Shown piece after piece: positions 1 to 8,463 of a stretch of DNA of 38,153 nucleotides. Each line of letters opens with the position of its first letter. Positions within the stretch are counted from its first letter, which is position 1. The position numbers and the translations under genes were made by a program. The stretch comes from Candidatus Zambryskiibacteriota bacterium (GTDB lineage Bacteria > Patescibacteriota > Minisyncoccia > Phycocordibacterales > DATDWN01). Under the pieces are notes generated by a model. That model made no database searches, was not told the DNA's origin, and was given only the letters and a program-made list of their open reading frames with translations. The stretch lies in assembly GCA_026394815.1 (NCBI GenBank), contig JAPLZX010000012.1:4196-42348 (forward strand). Direction: 5' to 3'.

Positions 1-683
1 TTTGTAGTTAAAACAAACATTTCTTTATGCTTTTTTCTTTTCATTAAATCGCGACCAGCAAGCATATTAAACATTTGGTCATTGCCACCAATTTGTAAAT
101 CAACATCCATTGTCACAGCATCATATGCCTGAAAAACAGGATAAAGAAATTCATGAACATAAATCTCTCGACCAGTTTTAATTCTTTCTTGAAACATATC
201 CCTTGTAAGTAAATTTGAAACTGTAAAGTGGGAGGCTAATTCCAACAAATCTTCTGGAGTAAGTTTGTTTGTCCATTTTTCATTATGAACAAAGCGAACA
301 TTTGATCTTTTTAAATCCAAAATTTTGCCAATCTGCTTTTTGTATCCCTTTGAGTTATTTAGAACTTGTTGATGAGTGAGAGGTTTTCTGGTTGTTTGTT
401 TGTCTGTTGGATCTCCAATTTGTGCCGTAAAATCACCAATTAAAACAATGACTTCGTGACCAAGGTCCTGAAATTTTCTTAATTTAAGAAGCTGTACCAA
501 ATGACCTAGATGTAGAGTACTCCCTGTAGGGTCAATTCCATAATAAAGTCTGATTTTTTTACCAGACATTAAAACTGTTTTGAGTGTGGATTTGTCAGGA
601 TATACTCTTTCCACTCCGCGACTCAAAAGTTCCTCTATTTTAGCTTCATCAGTTATTATTTTTTCCCTTTTAAATCCAAACAT
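1..683 (-). CDS. tyrS: Tyrosyl-tRNA synthetase, N-terminal part (cut by window edge)
   Basis: Charges tRNA-Tyr with tyrosine in the cytoplasm. Reading the minus strand from the ATG at 683 gives 227 codons that run off the left edge, so the C-terminal half is absent. Class I features are clear: YYGIDPTGSTLHLGHLVQL carries the HIGH-type motif (HLGH), followed by GDFTAQIGDPT and, later, FLYPVFQAYDAV and LQIGGNDQMFN, which form the tyrosine/adenylate pocket of TyrS. The KMSKS loop and the RNA-binding tail would lie outside the window. The start is supported by an extended -10 (TG-N-TAAAGT) 6 nt upstream. The gene is divergent from the penicillin-binding protein gene, with about 37 bp between the two start codons. 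Confidence 0.93.
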   Translation of the reverse strand, partial: MFGFKREKIITDEAKIEELLSRGVERVYPDKSTLKTVLMSGKKIRLYYGIDPTGSTLHLGHLVQLLKLRKFQDLGHEVIVLIGDFTAQIGDPTDKQTTRKPLTHQQVLNNSKGYKKQIGKILDLKRSNVRFVHNEKWTNKLTPEDLLELASHFTVSNLLTRDMFQERIKTGREIYVHEFLYPVFQAYDAVTMDVDLQIGGNDQMFNMLAGRDLMKRKKHKEMFVLTT

Positions 684-689
684 ACTATC

Positions 690-695
690 ACTTTA
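690..695 (-). promoter_or_regulatory. -10 element of tyrS, leaderless arrangement
   Basis: The minus strand reads TGG-TAAAGT followed by 6 nt and then the tyrS ATG. It is an extended -10 with the start codon at the expected transcription start. Confidence 0.45.
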
Positions 696-707
696 CCATA
701 AATATGA

Positions 708-713
708 TAAAAT
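708..713 (+). promoter_or_regulatory. -10 element of the PBP1A gene, leaderless arrangement
   Basis: The sequence is TGA-TAAAAT, then 7 nt, then the ATG at 721. This supports starting the gene at 721 rather than at upstream in-frame codons antisense to tyrS. Confidence 0.5.
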
Positions 714-720
714 ACGAGCA

Positions 721-2889
721 ATGCGAAAAAATTTCTTTAAAAAACACGAATTGCGCAATATCTTTATTTTTTTGTTTTCTTGTGGGATATTATTCGCAGG
801 TATTATGCTTATATGGGTTTCCACATTCCAAATACCAACCCTTGAAACCATAGAAGCAAGAAAAATAAGTCAATCCACAAAAATTTACGACAGTACGGAC
901 AAAATTCTTCTTTTTGACGTTTATCAAAACACCCAACGAACAGTTGTCCCTTTTGATGAAATTTCTAAATACATAAAAGATGCTACTTTATCTATTGAGG
1001 ATAAGGACTTTTACACACACCACGGCATAAAACCATTATCTATACTTCGCGCAATTATTGTAAACACAACCTCTCTAAGTTACAGCCAAGGAGGCTCAAC
1101 AATCACCCAACAGGTTGTAAAAAATTCCATTTTGACCGGAGACAAAACCCCAACAAGAAAACTAAAGGAGCTCGTTTTGGCTTTAAAGTTGGAACAAATG
1201 CTTTCGAAAGACAGAATTTTTGATATGTATTTGAACGAAATTTCTTATGGAGGCAGTTTGTATGGGGTAGAAGAAGCAAGTCAGGCTTTTTTTGGGAAAA
1301 AATCATCCGATGTGACAATAGCTGAAGCTGAAGCAGCTTATTTAGCCTCATTACCACAAGCACCATCTTATTATTCTCCCTATGGGACACATAAAGACAA
1401 ATTGGATGAGAGAAAAAATGTTGTTTTGAGAGAAATGCTTCGTGATGGGAAAATAAGTGATGTGGAATATCAAAATGCATTAACAGAAAAAGTGAACTTC
1501 CTTCCAAAATCCGACAAGGGTATAAAGGCTCCTCATTTCGTAATGTTTGTAAAGGATTATTTAGAAAACAAATATGGTATTGATGTAATAGAACAAGGAG
1601 GTTTAAAAGTAACCACAACTCTTAATTATGACTTACAAACCAAAGCTGAGGCCATTGCAAAACAATATGCTGAAATAAATGAGAAAAGTTTCAATGGCAC
1701 AAATGATGCTTTTGTGGCCATAGATCCAAAAACCGGAGCTATTTTAACCATGGTTGGCTCTCGTGATTATTTTGATACAAAAATAGATGGGAATTTTAAT
1801 GTTACAACAGCACATAGACAACCAGGATCTGCTTTTAAACCCTTTGTATATGCTGAAGCTTTTATAAAAGGATATACCCCAGATACTGTTTTGTTTGATT
1901 TGCCTACACAATTTTCTGTAAAATGTCCGTTGGATAATTTTACCACTACCCTAGATGGTGTTTGTTATGCTCCAGTAAACTATGATGATAAGTTTCGTGG
2001 GCCATTAACTTTACGTGAAGCGTTGGCTCAATCAATAAACGTTCCGTCAGTTAAAACTTTGTATTTGGCTGGGATAAAAGAAACCATAGACCTTGCTACG
2101 AGTATGGGTATTAAAAGTTTAGGTGACGCAAATATTTATGGATTAACTCTCGTTCTTGGGGGTGGTGAGGTGTCTCTTTTGGATATGGCATCTGCTTATG
2201 GTGTTTTTGCAACCGAGGGAATGGAAACCCCATATACTAGTATATTAAAAGTGGAAGATAAAAACGGAAAAGTTTTAGAAGAAATAAAGCCAGAATTAAA
2301 TCGGGTATTAGATGCTGAGGTTGCCAGAAAAATATCTGATATATTGTCCGACAACGTAGCACGAACTCCTTTATATGGAGCAGATTCTGTTATTTACTTT
2401 GGGGACCGTGAGGTGGCAGTAAAAACAGGAACAACAAATAATTATAAAGATGCGTGGATTCTAGGATACACACCTAGTGTTGTGGTGGGAACTTGGGCAG
2501 GAAATAATGACAATACACCAATGGCAAAAAAGGTGTCTGGGCTTATTGTTGCCCCGATGTGGAGAGTTTTTATGGATGAGGTTTTAAAAACTGTTCCCGT
2601 TGAAACTTTTATAAAACCAATGAAGGAGGACTCCTATGACCTAAAACCTGTTTTGCGAGGTAAATGGCAGGGAGGAATATCAAATATCACACAAAACACC
2701 ACGATTGACCCTAATATCCCATATAATACCCTACAAGAGGTTCTTTCTGGTGGTGTTCACTCTATTTTGTATTGGGTAAACAAAGACGATCCTCGGGGAA
2801 TAGAGCCAGTGATTCCCTATCTTGACCCTCAATTTGAAAGATGGGAATATTCAATTAGACTTTGGGCTCTGAGTCAAGGGTTACAATAA
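721..2889 (+). CDS. Class A penicillin-binding protein (PBP1A type), bifunctional
   Basis: Polymerises glycan strands and cross-links peptides of peptidoglycan at the outer face of the membrane. The 722-residue product has a basic N-terminus and one membrane anchor (about 13-37). The GT51 glycosyltransferase domain shows EDKDFYTHHG (catalytic Glu about 93), QGGSTITQQ (about 123-131) and RKLKE. The transpeptidase domain has SAFK (370-373, nucleophile Ser370), SIN (438-440) and KTGTT (568-572), so both activities look intact. The length is normal for a compact PBP1A. An in-frame start exists at 580, but those 47 residues are antisense to tyrS and look non-coding; the ATG at 721 has its own -10 element. 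It stands alone and converges on the dnaN cluster. Confidence 0.93.
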   Translation: MRKNFFKKHELRNIFIFLFSCGILFAGIMLIWVSTFQIPTLETIEARKISQSTKIYDSTDKILLFDVYQNTQRTVVPFDEISKYIKDATLSIEDKDFYTHHGIKPLSILRAIIVNTTSLSYSQGGSTITQQVVKNSILTGDKTPTRKLKELVLALKLEQMLSKDRIFDMYLNEISYGGSLYGVEEASQAFFGKKSSDVTIAEAEAAYLASLPQAPSYYSPYGTHKDKLDERKNVVLREMLRDGKISDVEYQNALTEKVNFLPKSDKGIKAPHFVMFVKDYLENKYGIDVIEQGGLKVTTTLNYDLQTKAEAIAKQYAEINEKSFNGTNDAFVAIDPKTGAILTMVGSRDYFDTKIDGNFNVTTAHRQPGSAFKPFVYAEAFIKGYTPDTVLFDLPTQFSVKCPLDNFTTTLDGVCYAPVNYDDKFRGPLTLREALAQSINVPSVKTLYLAGIKETIDLATSMGIKSLGDANIYGLTLVLGGGEVSLLDMASAYGVFATEGMETPYTSILKVEDKNGKVLEEIKPELNRVLDAEVARKISDILSDNVARTPLYGADSVIYFGDREVAVKTGTTNNYKDAWILGYTPSVVVGTWAGNNDNTPMAKKVSGLIVAPMWRVFMDEVLKTVPVETFIKPMKEDSYDLKPVLRGKWQGGISNITQNTTIDPNIPYNTLQEVLSGGVHSILYWVNKDDPRGIEPVIPYLDPQFERWEYSIRLWALSQGLQ

Positions 2890-2892
2890 AAA

Positions 2893-3150
2893 CTATCTAA
2901 TATCAACTATTTTTAAGTTTGGTATGGATTGGATAATTTCTTCCAATATTTTGTTTTTATATATAAATATTTTGTTTAAAATTGCGGGAGATGTTTTTAA
3001 ATAAATAATATAGTTTTTTATTTCAATTTCTTTTGGAGAAATTTTTATTTGTGTGTATTTTTCTATAATATCAAGGATTTGTTTTTTATAAATTTCAACA
3101 GATTGTATGTTTTTGGAAAATTTTTCTAAAAACAAGGAGATGTTGAACAT
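2893..3150 (-). CDS. Short DUF721/DciA-like protein (possible helicase loader)
   Basis: An 85-residue lysine-rich protein. Its second half (IKNYIIYLKTSPAILNKIFI followed by YKNKILEEI and ending VDIR) resembles the KH-like DUF721 core, in which a strand, a ser/pro turn and a helix rich in L/K/E are conserved. DUF721 proteins include DciA, the ancestral loader of the replicative helicase, often encoded near dnaA/dnaN. The start codon follows the dnaN stop by one base, so the two are probably translationally coupled. Membership is inferred from a weak sequence pattern plus position; it could also be an unrelated small basic protein. Confidence 0.5.
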   Translation of the reverse strand: MFNISLFLEKFSKNIQSVEIYKKQILDIIEKYTQIKISPKEIEIKNYIIYLKTSPAILNKIFIYKNKILEEIIQSIPNLKIVDIR

Positions 3151-3151
3151 A

Positions 3152-4252
3152 TTACTTATTCATTGGCATTACCAAATACAAAAAACTTTTATCCCCTACT
3201 CCTCGAACTATCATGGGTTTGTTTGTGTCAGAAAAAGAAAGCGATACACTATCCGAATCAATGGATTGAAAACAATCAATTATATATTTGTAATTAAAAC
3301 TAATGGAAAGCTCCTCCCCTTTTATAACAGCATCAATGTTGTTTATGTTTTCTCCAACATCCATGTTTTTTGTTGTAATTTCAAAAATCTTTTCTTTGGG
3401 GTGTATATGAAAAGTCACTTGACTAAATTTGTCTGAAAAAATATTTGAGATACGTAAACTACTTATCAAATCTTGTTTTAAAACAACAACTTCTGTTTTT
3501 GTGTCTTTTGGAATAATTTGTTTGTAGTCGGGGAAAACACCATCTATTACTCGTGAGGTTATATAAAGGTCGTTATAGGAAAAGGCTATTTGGTTTTCAT
3601 TAAGACAAACCTCAACATCTTCTTTTATGTCTTCCAGAGTTCTTATTATTTCCCCAGTATTTTTAAAAGGAATTAATATTTGATTAAACTCTTTGTGTTT
3701 TTTTACTCCTATTTTTTTTTCAGACAATCTAAAAGAGTCTGTGGCAACAAAAACAACCCCTTCTTCTTCTGAGGATAAAAATATACTAGACAACACAGGT
3801 CTTATTGTTGAAACAGACGAACTATACATTACAGATTTAAACCCTTTTATTAATCCCGGAACATTAAATGTAAAGGTTTTTTCTTTTGAGACTTTTGGTA
3901 TGTTTGGAAAATCATCAGTAGGAAAAGTTTTGATTGTAGAACAATTATGTTTTGTTGATACTTTTAAATTATCGTTAACAACTTCCAAAGTTATGTTTTT
4001 ATCGTTTGTTATGTTTAAAATAAAATTATATAAAACAGCCCCTGATACTGCCACTTTTCCTGGTTTTATTACTTTTACAGGAAGTGTAATTTCAATACCA
4101 AGATCTAAATTAGTTGCTTTTATGGTTAAAACTGAATCGTGTGCTTCTAATAAAATGCAACTTAAAATAGGAAGTGTAATGTTTTTACCTGTTATTCTTT
4201 CTGCTTTTGAGATAGCGTAGGAAAGCTTTTCTTTTATACATTCTATATTCAT
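3152..4252 (-). CDS. dnaN: DNA polymerase III beta subunit (sliding clamp)
   Basis: Forms the ring that tethers the replicative polymerase to DNA. The product is 366 residues, the normal clamp length. It starts MNIECIKEKLSYAISKAERI, carries LPILSCILLEA and LDLGIEITLPV of the first domain, FPDYKQIIP in the middle, and ends with the typical YLVMPM(NK) tail that lines the protein-binding pocket. It lies downstream of dnaA across the oriC-like gap and is followed after one base by the DciA-like gene. A TAAAAT element 7 nt before the ATG suggests its own leaderless transcript. Confidence 0.96.
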   Translation of the reverse strand: MNIECIKEKLSYAISKAERITGKNITLPILSCILLEAHDSVLTIKATNLDLGIEITLPVKVIKPGKVAVSGAVLYNFILNITNDKNITLEVVNDNLKVSTKHNCSTIKTFPTDDFPNIPKVSKEKTFTFNVPGLIKGFKSVMYSSSVSTIRPVLSSIFLSSEEEGVVFVATDSFRLSEKKIGVKKHKEFNQILIPFKNTGEIIRTLEDIKEDVEVCLNENQIAFSYNDLYITSRVIDGVFPDYKQIIPKDTKTEVVVLKQDLISSLRISNIFSDKFSQVTFHIHPKEKIFEITTKNMDVGENINNIDAVIKGEELSISFNYKYIIDCFQSIDSDSVSLSFSDTNKPMIVRGVGDKSFLYLVMPMNK

Positions 4253-4259
4253 AGTATTA

Positions 4260-4265
4260 ATTTTA
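4260..4265 (-). promoter_or_regulatory. -10 element of dnaN, leaderless arrangement
   Basis: The minus strand has TAAAAT followed by 7 nt and the dnaN ATG. No TG extension is present. Confidence 0.4.
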
Positions 4266-4349
4266 TCTTTTTAATGAATTTATTACTATTAAGGGTGATT
4301 ATTTTGGTTTTATTTCACAAAACCCTTATTTTAAGTCGTTTTTTATTGA

Positions 4350-4480
4350 TTTTGTTTGTGTATAAGTGTGGTAAACCTGTGTATAATTTTGTTTGATTTT
4401 TTAATTAACCCACCAAAACACAACTTATTCATACCTTTTAAATGCTTTATCTACATACTATACACAATCTTTTACACAAA
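4350..4480. other. oriC: Candidate replication origin (oriC): cluster of DnaA-box-like sites
   Basis: Six sites matching TTATNCACA with at most one mismatch lie within about 120 bp of the dnaN-dnaA gap. Two perfect copies on the minus strand (4357-4365 and 4378-4386, each reading TGTGTATAA on the plus strand) are 21 bp apart. One-mismatch copies lie at 4425-4433, 4447-4455, 4458-4466 and 4470-4478. Very AT-rich DNA at 4260-4345 next to them could be the unwinding element. Position between dnaA and dnaN is a standard bacterial oriC location. The last box overlaps the dnaA stop codon. Confidence 0.65.
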
Positions 4481-5812
4481 GATAGACCTCAATTGGTTGA
4501 TTTCTTGTACCAACATTTCGTCCAACTTGATATCGTTTTTTATTTTTTCACAGGAATGCATAACTGTGGTATGGTCTCTCCCTCCAAGTTTTTCCCCTAT
4601 TGCCGGATAGGATATATTAAAATCCTCACGAAGAATATACATTATTATTTGTCTTGGTTTTATAACTTCCTTTTTGCGTGTTTTAGCATAAATTAAATGT
4701 TCTTCTATATTGTAAAACTCAGCAACCGTTTTTATTACTTCTTTTGTTGATACAAGTTTTTTGGGCCCCACATTATTTTTTACAAGGTTTTTTACCTCAA
4801 CAAGTGACAATTCACGGTTTTTTAGTTGTGTTTGACAGGAAATGGAATTAATAATACCTTCAAGCTCTCTAATGTTTCCCACAACAGAATAAGCCAAATA
4901 ATCAATAATTTCTTTGGTTAGTGGGTATAGGCAAGAAGTAGATTTTGTTCTAATGATGGCCGCTCGGGATTCGTTGTCTGGAGCTGGGATATCAACAATC
5001 ATTCCCGCACTAAAACGAGATTTAAGTCTATCCTCTAAATCTTGAATTAACCCCGGATGTTTATCCGAAGAAAAAATAATTTGTTTGTTATTGTCGTATA
5101 AATGATTAAAAAGATGAAAAACCTCTTCCTGCATCTTCATTTTTCCTGAAAAAAACTGGATATCATCCATAATAAGAACATCATATTTTCTATATTTTTC
5201 CTTAAAAAAATTCGGTTTATTAAGTTGAAGAGCATTAATATATTCTTGGCCAAATTTTTCTGAGGTGGTGTAAAAAACCTTTTTATTACTACTGTTTTTT
5301 ATATAATTTCCGATCGCCTGAATAAGATGTGTCTTTCCGTGACCAGTTCCACCATAAATAAAAAGAGGATTATAGACAATACCAGGTTTTTTAATGACAG
5401 CTTGACTTGCTGCGTGTGCAAATTCATTAAAAGGGCCAACAACAAAAGATTCGAAAGTATAACGTGGATTAAGATTATCTTCTTTGTTTATATAAATATC
5501 CGCTATAGGTAACTCCTTATTAACTTGGGGTGTTTTTTCAACAACCAATTTTTCTTTAGGATTTTCTTTTGAAATAATATAATGAAGAGATTGAACGTTG
5601 GGAGAAAGAGTGCGTAGTGCTTTGAGAATTGTGTTGTGAAACTTACTTCCTAACCAATCTTGGACAAAAGTGTTTGGAACACCGAGATATACCGCTCCCT
5701 CCTCTTGTTTCATTATAGAAGTATCTTTAAACCATGTGTTGAAATTTGGTTTAGAAAGATTTAACTCCATTTCAACCAAAACACTATCCCAAAGTTTTTT
5801 ATTGTCCATCAT
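4472..5812 (-). CDS. dnaA: Chromosomal replication initiator protein DnaA
   Basis: Binds DnaA boxes and opens the origin. The 446-residue product has domain I (LWDSVLVEMELNLSKPNFNTW), a short linker (about 85-115), the AAA+ domain with Walker A GGTGHGKTH (154-162) and Walker B VLIMDDIQF, and domain IV with the signature GGRDHTTVMHSCEKI near the C-terminus. All key elements are present. The start has two ATGs in tandem; the first is placed 6 nt after a perfect TATAAT. It is divergent from rpmH, the classical origin arrangement. Confidence 0.97.
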   Translation of the reverse strand: MMDNKKLWDSVLVEMELNLSKPNFNTWFKDTSIMKQEEGAVYLGVPNTFVQDWLGSKFHNTILKALRTLSPNVQSLHYIISKENPKEKLVVEKTPQVNKELPIADIYINKEDNLNPRYTFESFVVGPFNEFAHAASQAVIKKPGIVYNPLFIYGGTGHGKTHLIQAIGNYIKNSSNKKVFYTTSEKFGQEYINALQLNKPNFFKEKYRKYDVLIMDDIQFFSGKMKMQEEVFHLFNHLYDNNKQIIFSSDKHPGLIQDLEDRLKSRFSAGMIVDIPAPDNESRAAIIRTKSTSCLYPLTKEIIDYLAYSVVGNIRELEGIINSISCQTQLKNRELSLVEVKNLVKNNVGPKKLVSTKEVIKTVAEFYNIEEHLIYAKTRKKEVIKPRQIIMYILREDFNISYPAIGEKLGGRDHTTVMHSCEKIKNDIKLDEMLVQEINQLRSIFV

Positions 5813-5818
5813 GTTTCT

Positions 5819-5824
5819 ATTATA
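5819..5824 (-). promoter_or_regulatory. -10 element of dnaA, leaderless arrangement
   Basis: TATAAT on the minus strand is followed by 6 nt and the first dnaA ATG. Weak DnaA-box-like sequences (TGTGTACAA and TGTGGAGAG on the plus strand, about 5879-5899) lie farther upstream and could allow autoregulation. Confidence 0.5.
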
Positions 5825-5927
5825 TAGAGAATAAGAAATTAAAATACTTGTTAAAAAACCAGTAATATGTTAATAATATGTGTACAAACTGTGGAGAGTG
5901 TAACCTTCCCTGGTTTCTTATAAAATA

Positions 5928-6065
5928 ATGTCACAAACATACCAACCTAAAAAAAGAAAACGAGCAAAAACCCATGGGTTTTTAGTGCGTAATAAATCAA
6001 AAACAGGCAGGAATACCATTTTGAGACGAAGACGAAAAGGTAGAGCAAAACTGAGTACAGTTTAA
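5928..6065 (+). CDS. rpmH: 50S ribosomal protein L34
   Basis: A 45-residue, very basic protein that fits the L34 pattern: [19 protein letters not shown], then [20 protein letters not shown] and a short tail. It is a structural protein of the large ribosomal subunit. It is followed by rnpA 68 bp downstream and is divergent from dnaA, the conserved rpmH-rnpA-yidC order. Confidence 0.95.
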   Translation: MSQTYQPKKRKRAKTHGFLVRNKSKTGRNTILRRRRKGRAKLSTV

Positions 6066-6133
6066 AATCCAAAACCCAAATTTCCAATGTTAAAATCAAA
6101 ATCCAATTTTTTGGGAATTTGGATTTAACTATT

Positions 6134-6481
6134 ATGTTGCCAAAAAAGAGGAGAATACAAAGGAAAGATTTTCCACTCATTCTTTCAAAAAACAAGAGAT
6201 ACAACTCCCCTAACTTATTGTTGCATGTAACACCCATAAATTCTAACAAAACAAAAGAAAGTAGATTTTCTTTTTCTGTATCAAAAAAAGTTTGTCCAAA
6301 AGCAACAGACAGGAATAAATATAGAAGACAAGGATACTCTGTTATTTCTAAAAATTTAAACCGAATTAAACCTGAATATTATTGTTTTTTCTCTTTCAAA
6401 AAAACATCCAAACCAATCATTTTTTCTGCCCTAGAGAAAGAAATTTTGGAGTTACTTTCTTCCTCTCTTGTGCTAATATAA
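6134..6481 (+). CDS. rnpA: Ribonuclease P protein component
   Basis: Protein cofactor of RNase P, which trims tRNA 5' ends. Starting at the ATG at 6134 the product is 115 residues and opens with MLPKKRRIQRKDF, the usual RnpA N-terminus. FSFSVSKKVCPKATDRNKYR followed by RQGY is the conserved RNA-binding RNR-type motif (RNxxxR). An ATG five codons upstream is in frame but adds residues not typical of the family. It lies between rpmH and yidC, 4 bp from yidC. Confidence 0.9.
   Translation: MLPKKRRIQRKDFPLILSKNKRYNSPNLLLHVTPINSNKTKESRFSFSVSKKVCPKATDRNKYRRQGYSVISKNLNRIKPEYYCFFSFKKTSKPIIFSALEKEILELLSSSLVLI
6474..6479 (+). promoter_or_regulatory. -10 element of yidC, leaderless arrangement
   Basis: TGC-TAATAT overlaps the 3' end of rnpA and is followed by 6 nt and the yidC ATG. 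Confidence 0.4.
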
Positions 6482-6485
6482 CCAA

Positions 6486-7217
6486 ATGGCTTATTTATAT
6501 AACACAATCATCTTCCAACCTTTTTACAATGGTTTTATTTTTCTGATGAAAACATTTCCTTTTTTTGATGCGGGGATGATTGTTATTATTTTTACAATTA
6601 TTATAAAAATAATAATTCTTCCCCTCTCAATCAAAGCATCAAAAGCCCAAATAGAAATGAAAAGCACAGAGAAGGATCTACAACTAATAAAAGAGAAATA
6701 CAAAAACGATAAAAATGAGCAATCAAAAAAAACAATGGAATATTATAAAGAACGAGGAATTAATCCTTTTGCTAGTATTTTTATCCTTCTGATTCAATTT
6801 CCTATTCTTATTGGTCTGTACCAGGTTTTCATAAAATCTGGACTACCAAAAATAAATGAAGTACTTTTATACCCATTTTTTTCTACATTTATATCAATAA
6901 TTCCCAACATGATGTTTCTTGGTCTTATAAACATATCTGAAAAAAGCATAGTTTTAGCTCTTATTGCAGGAATTACAACGTATTTTCAAATAAGCCATGC
7001 TTCTAATTCTCAAACACAAACCAGTACTGGCACACAAGGAGATATCGCCAAAGCCATGTCTATACAAATGAAATATTTTTTCCCGATACTTATGACTTTT
7101 ATTGCTTACACCATATCATCAGCTATTGCCATATACTTTATCACAAGTAATCTTTTTGCTATTGGACAAGAGATATATATAAGGAAGAAATACCATAAAG
7201 ATATAACGGTAGTGTAA
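6486..7217 (+). CDS. yidC: Membrane protein insertase YidC/Oxa1 family
   Basis: Inserts and folds membrane proteins with or without the Sec translocon. The product is 243 residues with about five membrane segments (near 20-42, 90-112, 125-145, 150-165 and 190-215) and a cytoplasmic charged loop (KSTEKDLQLIKEKYKNDKNE), as in the short Gram-positive-type YidC without the large periplasmic domain. RGINPFASIFILLIQFPILI matches the conserved third region. It completes the rpmH-rnpA-yidC unit and converges with the next minus-strand gene 24 bp away. Confidence 0.93.
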   Translation: MAYLYNTIIFQPFYNGFIFLMKTFPFFDAGMIVIIFTIIIKIIILPLSIKASKAQIEMKSTEKDLQLIKEKYKNDKNEQSKKTMEYYKERGINPFASIFILLIQFPILIGLYQVFIKSGLPKINEVLLYPFFSTFISIIPNMMFLGLINISEKSIVLALIAGITTYFQISHASNSQTQTSTGTQGDIAKAMSIQMKYFFPILMTFIAYTISSAIAIYFITSNLFAIGQEIYIRKKYHKDITVV

Positions 7218-7220
7218 ATA

Positions 7221-7249
7221 TTGTTGAGTTAACAAGATTTTTTATTTTG
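7221..7249 (+). terminator. Possible weak intrinsic terminator after yidC
   Basis: TTGTT-gagtt-AACAA hairpin followed by GATTTTTTATTTT. The stem is only 5 bp, so the call is tentative; it lies between two convergent genes. Confidence 0.35.
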
Positions 7250-8462
7250 TCAGATCTAAACTCCACAAAGAATTGTCAATTTTGTTTATAAAAACAAGAT
7301 ACTGTTCATTTTCAGACAACATAGGTTTTATAACATCAATTTGTTCATTGCTTTCATTAACCAAACTTTCCACAACACTGGAAGTGTTATTTTTTATATT
7401 GTATTTCCAAATATCGTCAGTGAAAGAAACAAACCCTCTATACCACAAAGTTAAACTATCTCTATCAATAAATTCTTGCGGAACAGCACAATAAATAATG
7501 TTTCTATCTTTTTTACTCCACACACATTTTTCTGGAAAAGTAGTTGGTGTAGTGCTTATGGATGATTTATTTTTTATATCAAACACAAACATTTGGGGAG
7601 CACCTCCCTGGTCTAAGAAAAGTATTTGTGTGGCTAAATCATTTACCAAGACGGAAAGTCCAAAAACATTACCAAGTATTCTTCTAATCTGCCCATTTCC
7701 TGTGTCTACAAAAAACAAAAACCCTTCGGTGTTTTGATCTGGTTTAGTTGTTAAAGCAACAGTTTTTGCATTGACGTATTGGGACAGGAGTTCTCTGATA
7801 GGATAATTCCATATCTGGGTTCTTCTACTACCATCAAAATTAGAAATATATCCAACCGAAGAATCTATTTTTTGTTCCAAAGAAAAAACACTACTTCCAA
7901 AAACAGACATTTCATTCAGGTTTTCAGGGAATTTTACCGCAGACACAAGATTTTCGGTGGTTGTAGAAATCCCTTTGATTAAAAGTCCATAGGTATCTAT
8001 TGTTTGATTGTCATCCTTCAAATACCTGGCAATAAGAGAATTATTTTTATTACCCCAGATAGCATCATAAACCATTGGTATGGTGGTGTTTGAGATACGA
8101 TTTTGGTTTGGTGAAAATAGCTCTGTTTCATAAATATGTCCTGTGGCTTTTTCTATATAACGAACAACCGTTCCCGCTTTAAAATCTAAAACTCCAGCTC
8201 CAGCCACTGGTTCGGCAGATATTTTACGCAGTTTCAATGCGTAGTTTGATATTTCTGGCGGTGTTGGTTCTATAATAGGCTCTCCTGTTACAGGTATTTC
8301 TGCGACAGTATTTCCTCCAAAAGGAAAAAAGTTTTTAAATATACTATTTCCTCCACCAGACGTATCTGCACTGTTTTGGATAATAAAATAATAACCAATC
8401 AAACTGACCAAAAAAAAGCCAAGGACCACAGATATTATGATAATTAAAAGTTTTTTTGACAT
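7242..8462 (-). CDS. Membrane-anchored beta-propeller-like protein of the T4SS-like cluster
   Basis: Function unknown. A 406-residue protein starting at the ATG at 8462: one N-terminal membrane segment (about 4-27), a Gly/Pro-rich linker (30-75), then an extracytoplasmic domain of short beta-strand repeats in the style of TolB/WD40 propellers (for example VYDAIWGNKNNSLIARYL, EKCVWSKKDRNIIYCAVP, DIWKYNIKNN and LVFINKIDNSLWSLDL). The repeated D/N-aromatic pattern supports the fold, not a specific function. The start follows the preceding gene's stop by one base, so it is coupled to the VirB2-peptidase gene and is probably the last gene of the cluster. An in-frame start 11 codons upstream would overlap that gene. 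Confidence 0.8.
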   Translation of the reverse strand: MSKKLLIIIISVVLGFFLVSLIGYYFIIQNSADTSGGGNSIFKNFFPFGGNTVAEIPVTGEPIIEPTPPEISNYALKLRKISAEPVAGAGVLDFKAGTVVRYIEKATGHIYETELFSPNQNRISNTTIPMVYDAIWGNKNNSLIARYLKDDNQTIDTYGLLIKGISTTTENLVSAVKFPENLNEMSVFGSSVFSLEQKIDSSVGYISNFDGSRRTQIWNYPIRELLSQYVNAKTVALTTKPDQNTEGFLFFVDTGNGQIRRILGNVFGLSVLVNDLATQILFLDQGGAPQMFVFDIKNKSSISTTPTTFPEKCVWSKKDRNIIYCAVPQEFIDRDSLTLWYRGFVSFTDDIWKYNIKNNTSSVVESLVNESNEQIDVIKPMLSENEQYLVFINKIDNSLWSLDLTK

Positions 8463-8463
8463 A

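Noticed and set aside
580-720. 47-residue N-terminal extension of the PBP1A gene
   Set aside because: It is antisense to the conserved tyrS coding region, looks non-coding, and lies upstream of the -10 element that precedes the ATG at 721.
1103-1618. Long open frames antisense to PBP1A, dnaN, VirB6-like and cca
   Set aside because: They mirror strongly conserved genes on the opposite strand and show no protein-like composition or start signals.
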